Assembly (NCBI GenBank): GCA_900472485.1
Contig: UCII01000037.1
Span: 1 to 41,759 of the forward strand
Reading direction: 5' to 3'
Length of the DNA stretch: 41,759 nucleotides
DNA from: Hyphomicrobiales bacterium
GTDB lineage: Bacteria; Pseudomonadota; Alphaproteobacteria; Rhizobiales; Rhizobiaceae
The translations under genes were made by a program, and so were the position numbers. Position 1 is the first letter of the stretch. Each line of letters starts with the position of its first letter. Of the stretch, positions 34,558 through 41,759 are shown in pieces. Under the pieces are notes generated by a model that was not told where the DNA came from, ran no database searches, and saw only the letters and a list, made by a program, of their open reading frames with translations.

Positions 34558-37500
34558 ATGGCGGGCGGACACCGGCAGCGTATTCTGACGATTCCGGCGG
34601 GCCTGCCCTTCCTGAACACGCTTGCGACAGCGCTCTGCGATGGCCGGCTGACCGAGCATTTCCGTCATGACCCGGGCGACCCTCTATCGCTTGCCAAGGT
34701 CAGCATCTTTCTGCCGACGCGGCGCGCGGCGCGCGTGCTGCGTTCGGAATTCGTCGACCTGCTCGGCGGCCGCTCCGCCATCCTGCCGGTCATTCGCCCG
34801 CTCGGCGAAACCGACGACGACAGCGGCTATTTCGAAGAAGCACTGCCCGAAACGGCCGACCTGGCGCAGCCGCTTGCGAATACCGCCCGACTGCTGGAAC
34901 TGGCCCGGCTGATCCTTGCCTGGCGCAACAAGCTGCCGCAGATCGTGCGCGATATTCATTCCGATTCGCCGCTGGTGGCGCCGGCAAGCCCTGCGGATGC
35001 CATTTGGCTCGCGCGCAATCTCGCCGAACTCATCGATTCGCTTGAGACCGAGGACCGCGAATGGAGCGAGCTTGCCAATCTCAGCGCGGAAGATCATGCG
35101 CTCTGGTGGCAGCTGACAACAGAATTCCTGGCGATCGCCAGCGCCTTCTGGCCAGCGCGTCTTGAAGAACTCGGCAAGTCCTCACCCGCCCGCAACCGCA
35201 ATGCCATCCTGCGCGCCGAGGCGCAGCGCATCTCCAGGATGCGGCATCCCGGGCCGGTTATCATCGCTGGCTCGACCGGCTCGGTGCCAGCAACGGCTGA
35301 GTTGATTGCAGCGGTCGCTGCCTTGCCGCAGGGCGTGATCGTGCTGCCCGGCCTCGATCTTGCGATGCCGGAAGAGGATTGGCAGCTTGTGGCGCCGGAG
35401 ATATCCATCGGCGAAAGAGCCGATCCGACGACGCGCAGCCATCCGCAATATGGTCTCTCGCTGCTGCTGAAACGGTTGCAGGTCCCGCGGCGCGATGTCG
35501 AACCCATAGCAGATGCGTCTGAAACCATGCAGATGCGGGCGCAGATCCTGTCACGGGCACTGGCGCCGGCCAAGGCGACAAGTGGTTGGGGAAGCTGGCG
35601 CAAGACGCTCACTCCTGATGCGATCCCGGATGCATTCGCCGATGTGGCGCTGATCGAAGCGGCTAATGAGCGCGAGGAGGCGACCGCGATCGCCATCGCC
35701 TTGCGGCTGGCGCTGGAAAAGCCGGGACGCAACGTCGGTGAGAGCCAGGCGGCCTTGATCACGCCCGACCGCAATCTCGCCCGCCGCGTGACCGCCGAGC
35801 TTGCCCGTTTCGGCATCACCGCCGACGATTCCGCCGGTACGCCGCTGAACGCGACGCCGCAAGGCACGTTGCTGCAATTGCTGCTGGAAGCATCCCTCCG
35901 CCCCGGCGATCCCGTTGCCGTCGTCGCGCTGCTGAAACATCCCCTCGCCTTGTTCGGCCTGCCTACGGAAACACATCAACCGGGCGTCGATGCGCTGGAG
36001 ATCCTGGCGCTGAGAGGCGGCGTCGACAACATCGACATCGGCAGGCTGGAAGCCCTGCTCGACGATCGCGTGGCGGAACAGGCCGATGACCGCCATGCGC
36101 CGCAATGGCGCAAAGCGCTGCCGCCCGAGGCCATCGAGCATGCGCGAGCTCTGGCCCAGCGAGTGACTGCGGCCTGCGAACCGTTGGTATCGGCGCTTTC
36201 CCTCCCCGCGTCAGGGGGTCTCCTCACACTTTCGGATTGGGCGGAGCGTACCGGCCGCGCCCTTGAAGCTGTCGCCGTCGACGAGCGGGGCAGCCTGGCA
36301 GGCCTCTGGTCCGGCGAAGCCGGTGACACGCTTGCCAGCCTGCTTCGAGATGTCATCGAAACCGATGGCCAGCTGGAAGCTGACGGCGTGCAGTGGATCG
36401 ACATCATGGCAGCACTCTGCGTGGGCCAGGCGGTGAAGCCACGGGCGCTCAGCCATCCCCGCCTCTTCATCTTCGGTACGCTGGAAGCGCGCTTGCAGAG
36501 CGTCGACACGCTGATCCTCGGCGGGTTGAATGAGGGCTCATGGCCGGGGCAGACGGCAAACAATCCCTTCATTTCCCGCAGCATGAAGACCGAGATCGGA
36601 CTGGAGCCGCCGGAGCGTCGCATCGGCCAGCTTGCCCACGATTTCGAAATGGCGAACGGTACCCGCGACTTGATCTATTCCCGCGCGCTGCGCCAGGGCT
36701 CGACGCCGACGGTTGCATCCCGCTGGCTGCAGCGGCTGATCGCGCTCGGCGGCAAGGAACTGGAAGAGGCCATGAAGGCGCGCGGCGACCAGTATCGCCA
36801 TTGGGCTGCGATGATCGACGAGGGTGAAAACCAGGCACCGGCACTGCGCCCTTCGCCAAAGCCGCCCGTGGAATTGCAGCCGAAGAGCTACTCCTTCAGC
36901 GAAGTGGGCCGGCTGCGGCGCGATCCCTACTCGATCTACGCCCGGCGCGTGCTGCGGCTCGATCCGGTCGATGCGTTCAACCGCGATCCCGGCCCGGCCG
37001 AGCGCGGCACGCTCTACCACAAGATCATCGACCGTTTCGTCCGCGAAGGGCATGTGGCTGGCACGCCGGATGCGGCGCTGGCGATGGATCGGATCATTGC
37101 GGAGCTTTTCGATGCCGAACGGCTGCCTGTTCACATCGACAGCGTCTGGCGCCCGCGTTTTCGCGAGGTGGCGCGCGCCTTTCTTGCCTGGGAAGCGGAA
37201 CGACGGCCCGAAGTGCGCAAAACGGAGACGGAAGTGCCCGCCGGCGTCGAAATCGAGCCGATCGGCATTCGGCTGACGGGCGTTGCCGACCGCATCGACA
37301 TCAAGAGCGACAAGGGCGCGGACCTTATCGACTACAAGACCGGCTACAATCCCTCGCCGCCGCAGGCGCGCGCACTGCTCGATCCGCAGCTGGCGTTGGA
37401 AGCCTATGCGCTGAAGGCCGGCGCCTTTCGCAATATCGGCGCACTGGTACCGGAAAACCTGCTGTATGTCCGGCTGAGGCCCGGCGATCGCTTCAAGGTC

Positions 37501-37749
37501 GATCAGGTCAACAACGAGCATTCCAGCCGAGGCGGCAAGACGGAAGCGAAGTCGGCTATGGATCTCGCGCAGGAGGCGATGGACCAGCTGGTGAAGTTCG
37601 TCTCGCTGCTGCAGTCGGGCGAGAAGGGTTTTTCCTCACGGCTGATCCCGGCACAGCAGTTCGAATATGGCGGCGACTACGATCACCTCGCCCGTGTCTC
37701 GGAATGGTCGACGGCCGAGACCGAGCAGGAAGGCGGCGGCGATGAGTGA
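34558..37749 (+). CDS. addB: Double-strand break repair helicase-nuclease subunit AddB
   Basis: A 1063-residue alphaproteobacterial AddB, partner of AddA in resecting double-strand ends for RecA. The C-terminal RecB-type nuclease is visible as GTLYHKIIDRF (about residue 820) and LIDYKTGYNP (about 925). The N-terminus reads TIPAGLPFLNTLATAL where Firmicutes AddB has a Walker A motif, so ATP binding there is unlikely. Only three cysteines occur, none near the nuclease, so the iron-sulphur cluster of B. subtilis AddB is absent. ATG 34558 follows the murU stop by four bases; a TTG at 34546 is also in frame. It overlaps addA by eight bases. Confidence 0.95.
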   Translation: MAGGHRQRILTIPAGLPFLNTLATALCDGRLTEHFRHDPGDPLSLAKVSIFLPTRRAARVLRSEFVDLLGGRSAILPVIRPLGETDDDSGYFEEALPETADLAQPLANTARLLELARLILAWRNKLPQIVRDIHSDSPLVAPASPADAIWLARNLAELIDSLETEDREWSELANLSAEDHALWWQLTTEFLAIASAFWPARLEELGKSSPARNRNAILRAEAQRISRMRHPGPVIIAGSTGSVPATAELIAAVAALPQGVIVLPGLDLAMPEEDWQLVAPEISIGERADPTTRSHPQYGLSLLLKRLQVPRRDVEPIADASETMQMRAQILSRALAPAKATSGWGSWRKTLTPDAIPDAFADVALIEAANEREEATAIAIALRLALEKPGRNVGESQAALITPDRNLARRVTAELARFGITADDSAGTPLNATPQGTLLQLLLEASLRPGDPVAVVALLKHPLALFGLPTETHQPGVDALEILALRGGVDNIDIGRLEALLDDRVAEQADDRHAPQWRKALPPEAIEHARALAQRVTAACEPLVSALSLPASGGLLTLSDWAERTGRALEAVAVDERGSLAGLWSGEAGDTLASLLRDVIETDGQLEADGVQWIDIMAALCVGQAVKPRALSHPRLFIFGTLEARLQSVDTLILGGLNEGSWPGQTANNPFISRSMKTEIGLEPPERRIGQLAHDFEMANGTRDLIYSRALRQGSTPTVASRWLQRLIALGGKELEEAMKARGDQYRHWAAMIDEGENQAPALRPSPKPPVELQPKSYSFSEVGRLRRDPYSIYARRVLRLDPVDAFNRDPGPAERGTLYHKIIDRFVREGHVAGTPDAALAMDRIIAELFDAERLPVHIDSVWRPRFREVARAFLAWEAERRPEVRKTETEVPAGVEIEPIGIRLTGVADRIDIKSDKGADLIDYKTGYNPSPPQARALLDPQLALEAYALKAGAFRNIGALVPENLLYVRLRPGDRFKVDQVNNEHSSRGGKTEAKSAMDLAQEAMDQLVKFVSLLQSGEKGFSSRLIPAQQFEYGGDYDHLARVSEWSTAETEQEGGGDE

Positions 37750-40700
37750 TTTTTCCGCCGACGACTTCGCGACTCTGCCCGAAGGCGACGACCCCGGCGT
37801 CTGGATCGGCTGGACGACGATCCAGCAATCCATAGCCTCCGACCCCGAACGCTCGGCCTGGGTTTCGGCCAATGCCGGTTCCGGCAAGACGCATGTCCTG
37901 ACGCAGCGCGTTATCCGCCTGCTGCTATCAGGCGCGCGCCCCTCGGCTATCCTGTGCCTCACCTATACCAAGGCCGCGGCTTCCGAAATGTCGAACCGCG
38001 TCTTCGACCGGCTAGCGGCCTGGGCGACGATGCCGGATGAAGAGCTGAAGACGCGCATCGCCGATATCGAGGGCAAGGAACCTGACATCTTCAAGCTCGC
38101 CGAGGCGAGGCGGCTCTTTGCCAAGGCGCTGGAAACGCCGGGCGGACTGAAGATCCAGACCATCCATGCCTTTTGCGAGGCCTTGCTGCACCAGTTCCCG
38201 CTTGAGGCGAACGTCGCCGGGCATTTCTCCGTTCTCGACGACCGCGCCGCCGAAGTCCTGCTCGACGATGCGCGCCGTGCCTTGCTGACGGCGACGACGC
38301 CGCATGGCGATGCCGAACTGGCGCGCGCTTTCGATTATGTCCTCGATCTTGGTGATGAATCCGGCCTTGAAACCCTGCTTAGCGATATCGTCGCCAATCG
38401 CAATGCCATCCGTCGCTTCACGGAGGCAGCTGAGCGCAAGGGCGGCTTTGAGGCAGCACTACTTGCCCGGCTTGGCCTTACGCCCGGCGAGACGGAAACG
38501 AGCATTGCCGAGCAATATTGGCCGCTGCCTGGCCTGTCCGCCGCAACGCTGGAGCTCTATCTCACGCTCGCCGATCAGAAGGGTGGCGCCAAGGCACAGG
38601 AAGTTGCTTATGCGCTACGCCTTGCCAAGCGCGAGGCAGATCCGCTTGCCCGTGCCGAGATCCTGGAAAAGACCATGCTAACAGCCAAGGGCGAACCGAA
38701 GTCTGACAGCCAGTTCTTCGTCAAGGCGATGCTTGCGGATGCGCCGGCGCTCGCCGAAGCCGTCGCTGCGGCACGCGCTCATGTCGTCGTCTGCCGTGAC
38801 CGGCTGAAGCTGATGCGGATGTATCGCGCCACCCATGCCGCCCTCATTCTCGCTGATCGCCTGAACCGCGATTATGAAGAGCTGAAGAAGCGGCGCAGTC
38901 AGCTCGATTTCGAAGATCTCATCACCCGCACGGCCGATCTTCTGACCAAGAAGGATGTTGGACCCTGGATCCACTACAAGCTGGATCAGGGTATCGATCA
39001 CATTCTTGTCGACGAGGCGCAGGATACGAGCCCGATCCAGTGGAGCGTCATCCAGTCGCTGGCGGAGGATTTCTTCTCCGGCGACAGCGCCCGGCCGACG
39101 CTGCGCACGATCTTTGCCGTCGGTGACGAGAAACAATCGATCTATTCGTTCCAGGGCGCCCGTCCTGAACGCTTTTCCGAGGAGAGCGACCGCACACGGC
39201 GGCGCGTGGCGGCGAGCGGGCAGCAATTCTCGTCGATCCGCCTGCCACTCTCCTTCCGCTCGACTGCCGATGTGCTCGGCGCAGTAGACCACGTCTTCAC
39301 CAGTCCGGAGAATGCCCGGGGCCTCAGTGCCGTCAACGAACCGGTCGTGCATCGCTCCAGCCGCACCGGCCACCCCGGCGCCGTCGATCTCTGGGAGATG
39401 ATCGCGCCGGAGCCCGCCGCCAAGGAAGAGGACTGGACGGCACCTTTCGATTCGACGCCTGAGAGCGCGCCGGCCGCCATTCTGGCGCGGCGGATGGCGC
39501 ATACGATCGGCAATCTCATCGGCCGGGAAACGATCATCGAGAAGGGCAAGGCGCGCTTCATCGAAGCCGGCGATATTCTCGTGCTGGTGCGCAAGCGTGA
39601 CAGCTTCGTCAACGCGCTGACCCGCGCCCTGAAGCGACGCGGCAACATTCCCGTTGCCGGCGCCGATCGTCTGGTGTTGACGAGCCATATCGCTATTCAG
39701 GATCTTCTCGCGCTCGGCCGCTTCCTACTGTTGCCGGAAGACGATCTTTCGCTCTGTGCGCTGATGAAGAGCCCATTGTTCGACCTCAGCGAAGAGGATG
39801 TCTTTGCGGTCGCCGCCTATCGCGATGACGAGGAAAGCGTCTGGAGCCACCTGCAGAGATTTGCCGCAGACGGCCATGATCGCTTCAGCCAGGTGGTCGA
39901 ACGCTTAAGAACCTTCCTTGCCTTGTCGAAGAGCCTGCCCGTGCACGATTTCTATGCTCGGGTGCTCGGAAGCTTCGGCGGCAGGCGGCAGTTTCTGGCG
40001 CGGCTCGGCACCGAGGTCAGCGATATCCTCGACGAATTCCTGACCTTCACCCTCGATCACGAGACGAGCGGCCTGCCCGGCCTGCAATCCTTCATTTCGA
40101 CGCTGGAACTGGAGGCGCCGACGGTCAAACGCGAGCAGGACAAGGGCCGCAATGAGGTGCGGATCATGACGGTGCACGCCTCGAAGGGGCTGGAGGCGCC
40201 GATCGTCTTCCTTGTCGATGGCGGCGGCAAGGCCTTCACCCATACGCATCTGCCCAAGATGCGACTGATTGAAACCGGCAGAGACGAGATCCCGCTGCCG
40301 GTCTGGGTGCCGGTGTCGGCGCTTGCCAATTCTCTCACGCAGGCCGATACGGCGCGGCTGCAGGCGCTGGCGGAGGAGGAGTATCGCCGGCTGCTCTATG
40401 TCGGCATGACCCGCGCCGCCGACCGGCTGATCATCTGCGGTTACCGCGGTATCCGCGAAAATGCCGACACCTGGCACGCCATGATCTCAGCCGCCCTGCA
40501 CGGGGATGAACTACACTGCACGCAGAAGACCTTCACCGGACCTGACGGCGACTGGGAGGGGTTGAGCTGGCGGATTGCCCAGGTCCAACTCGAATTCGAG
40601 ACCGCGAGGGAGCATGAGAAACGCCCTGAGCGTGTTGGCCTGCCCGACAGTCTCAGCCGGCCGCTGCCGCCGCAAAGAAGCCTGCCGCGGCCGCTCAGCC

Positions 40701-41308
40701 CCTCCGGCGTCGGCACCGTCATCGACGAGGAAGCCGACGATCTGCTGGTGACTTCGGCGCTTTTCGGCGAGAAAGCCAAGTCGGATCGCGCCCTGCAAAA
40801 GGGCCGCTTCATCCACCGGATGCTGCAGACCTTGCCCGAGATCGCGCCCGACGAACGCGCCGATGCCGCCCGACGCTATGCGGAGCGGGCCGCGCGCTTC
40901 TGGCCGCAAGTCGAGCAAGAAGCGCTGGTAAAATCTGTCATGGCGCTGCTGGCGCATCCGGATCTGCAGGGCACGTTCAGCACGCATGCGCAGGCGGAAG
41001 TCTCGATCATGGGCACGCTCCAGCTCGGCAATCAGTCCTACGCCGTCTCCGGCCGCATCGACCGGCTCGCAGTGCTGGATGATCGTGTGGTCATTCTTGA
41101 CTACAAAACGAATCGCGTGCCGCCCCGCGAGGAAAGCAGCATCCCCTTCGCGCACAAAGCCCAGCTGGCGATCTACCGCGAGATCCTTTCGCCGCTCTAT
41201 CCGGGAAAGCGCGTTGACTGCATGCTGGTCTATACCGAAAATGCCTCGATCTACACGCTGTCGGACGGGGCGCTTGCATTGGCGCTTGCGGAGCTCGAGA
41301 CAAAGTGA
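37742..41308 (+). CDS. addA: Double-strand break repair helicase-nuclease AddA
   Basis: An 1188-residue UvrD-type helicase with a C-terminal nuclease, the motor subunit of AddAB. Walker A is NAGSGKT (residues 44-50), motif II is VDEAQDTSPIQW (about residue 420), motif III GDEKQSIYSFQGA, motif V TVHASKGLEAP and motif VI LLYVGMTRAADRL. The nuclease motif ILDYKTNRVPP is near residue 1117. It starts within addB, indicating translational coupling. The trxA gene follows after 75 bases. Confidence 0.97.
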   Translation: MSDFSADDFATLPEGDDPGVWIGWTTIQQSIASDPERSAWVSANAGSGKTHVLTQRVIRLLLSGARPSAILCLTYTKAAASEMSNRVFDRLAAWATMPDEELKTRIADIEGKEPDIFKLAEARRLFAKALETPGGLKIQTIHAFCEALLHQFPLEANVAGHFSVLDDRAAEVLLDDARRALLTATTPHGDAELARAFDYVLDLGDESGLETLLSDIVANRNAIRRFTEAAERKGGFEAALLARLGLTPGETETSIAEQYWPLPGLSAATLELYLTLADQKGGAKAQEVAYALRLAKREADPLARAEILEKTMLTAKGEPKSDSQFFVKAMLADAPALAEAVAAARAHVVVCRDRLKLMRMYRATHAALILADRLNRDYEELKKRRSQLDFEDLITRTADLLTKKDVGPWIHYKLDQGIDHILVDEAQDTSPIQWSVIQSLAEDFFSGDSARPTLRTIFAVGDEKQSIYSFQGARPERFSEESDRTRRRVAASGQQFSSIRLPLSFRSTADVLGAVDHVFTSPENARGLSAVNEPVVHRSSRTGHPGAVDLWEMIAPEPAAKEEDWTAPFDSTPESAPAAILARRMAHTIGNLIGRETIIEKGKARFIEAGDILVLVRKRDSFVNALTRALKRRGNIPVAGADRLVLTSHIAIQDLLALGRFLLLPEDDLSLCALMKSPLFDLSEEDVFAVAAYRDDEESVWSHLQRFAADGHDRFSQVVERLRTFLALSKSLPVHDFYARVLGSFGGRRQFLARLGTEVSDILDEFLTFTLDHETSGLPGLQSFISTLELEAPTVKREQDKGRNEVRIMTVHASKGLEAPIVFLVDGGGKAFTHTHLPKMRLIETGRDEIPLPVWVPVSALANSLTQADTARLQALAEEEYRRLLYVGMTRAADRLIICGYRGIRENADTWHAMISAALHGDELHCTQKTFTGPDGDWEGLSWRIAQVQLEFETAREHEKRPERVGLPDSLSRPLPPQRSLPRPLSPSGVGTVIDEEADDLLVTSALFGEKAKSDRALQKGRFIHRMLQTLPEIAPDERADAARRYAERAARFWPQVEQEALVKSVMALLAHPDLQGTFSTHAQAEVSIMGTLQLGNQSYAVSGRIDRLAVLDDRVVILDYKTNRVPPREESSIPFAHKAQLAIYREILSPLYPGKRVDCMLVYTENASIYTLSDGALALALAELETK

Positions 41309-41312
41309 AATA

Positions 41313-41330
41313 CCAGATATTGAAATCTGG
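41313..41330. other. Perfect 6-bp hairpin between addA and trxA
   Basis: CCAGAT and ATCTGG flank a six-base loop five bases after the addA stop. No T-tract follows, so it is not a canonical terminator; it may protect the upstream mRNA end or be a binding site. Confidence 0.3.
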
Positions 41331-41383
41331 GCACCGCACCATCACATATCTAGCAACCCGCAAATCCTGGTAAGGAGCAGCCT

Positions 41384-41704
41384 ATGGCTACCGTTAAAGT
41401 CGATACCTCCAACTTCGCCACCGAAGTGCTGCAGTCAGCAGAGCCTGTCGTCGTTGATTTCTGGGCCGAATGGTGCGGTCCTTGCAAGATGATCGCCCCG
41501 GCTCTCGAAGAGCTCGCCGTGCAGTTCGAAGGCAAGGTCAAGGTTGCCAAGCTCAACATCGACGAAAACCCGGAACTGGCCGCCCAGTTCGGCGTTCGCT
41601 CGATCCCGACACTTGCCATGTTCAAGGCCGGCGAAGTCGCCGACATCAAGGTCGGCGCAGCTCCCAAGACGGCCCTGCAGAACTGGATCTCCAGCGCAGC
41701 CTGA
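41384..41704 (+). CDS. trxA: Thioredoxin
   Basis: A 106-residue cytoplasmic thioredoxin with the redox site WCGPC (Cys31, Cys34), the cis-proline segment RSIPTLAMF and a complete thioredoxin fold. AAGGAG lies six to seven bases before ATG. It follows addA by 75 bases and could be read through from the operon or use its own promoter. Only 55 bases remain after it, starting with an A-rich then C-rich stretch that could be the left half of a terminator cut by the window end. Confidence 0.98.
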   Translation: MATVKVDTSNFATEVLQSAEPVVVDFWAEWCGPCKMIAPALEELAVQFEGKVKVAKLNIDENPELAAQFGVRSIPTLAMFKAGEVADIKVGAAPKTALQNWISSAA

Positions 41705-41759
41705 TCGGTATCGATCGCGTGAAACAAAAAACCCCGCTTCTGAATTGACCCCCGAAAGT

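Overview
The window is chromosomal DNA from a Rhizobiaceae alphaproteobacterium, most likely a Rhizobium species. The support is high GC, a chvI-chvG pair divergent from pckA, the actS-actR pair, an alphaproteobacterial PTS remnant (hprK, EIIA-Man, HPr), a DUF2628 gene inside the his operon, alphaproteobacterial-type addB, and two RIME-like intergenic repeats. It reads as core genome: I see no prophage, insertion sequence, tRNA, rRNA or CRISPR array.

Layout. 0.3-4.8 kb (+): hrpB, then the redox two-component pair actS/actR. 4.8-6.2 kb: mmcB (-), divergent from an L,D-transpeptidase gene (+) that ends in a strong terminator. 6.2-15.5 kb (all -): a RIME-like repeat, glcB, an orphan hyuA-type gene, a REPIN-like inverted repeat, a cytochrome P450, a DUF1402 protein, hslU and hslV. 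15.7-20.4 kb (+): hisB-DUF2628-hisH-hisA-hisF-hisE-coaA, tightly packed. 20.4-23.6 kb (-): alkB, a palindromic repeat, arfB, a second RIME-like repeat, pckA. 23.9-27.9 kb (+): chvI, chvG, hprK, EIIA-Man, HPr. 28.1-29.5 kb (+): ahcY with a candidate operator upstream and a strong terminator downstream. 29.7-41.7 kb (+): a DivL-like kinase, a tsaE/amgK-type fusion, a murU-like gene, addB, addA and trxA.

How the genes fit together. ChvG/ChvI (envelope and acid sensing), the PTS remnant (carbon and nitrogen status) and pckA (gluconeogenesis) lie side by side. glcB adds glyoxylate/acetate metabolism. Cell-wall functions recur: the L,D-transpeptidase, the DUF1402 protein with lytic-transglycosylase-like motifs, and the AmgK/MurU-like pair expected in MurNAc recycling. 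DNA repair is represented by mmcB, alkB and addAB. The his operon ends in coaA.

Most notable are: a DivL-like kinase in which the phospho-accepting histidine is a tyrosine; an inverted-repeat element at 10749-11011 whose two hairpin arms differ by a compensatory base-pair change; a sharp palindrome upstream of ahcY; and the TsaE-kinase fusion next to a MurU-like enzyme. I did not find a clearly new multi-gene system.
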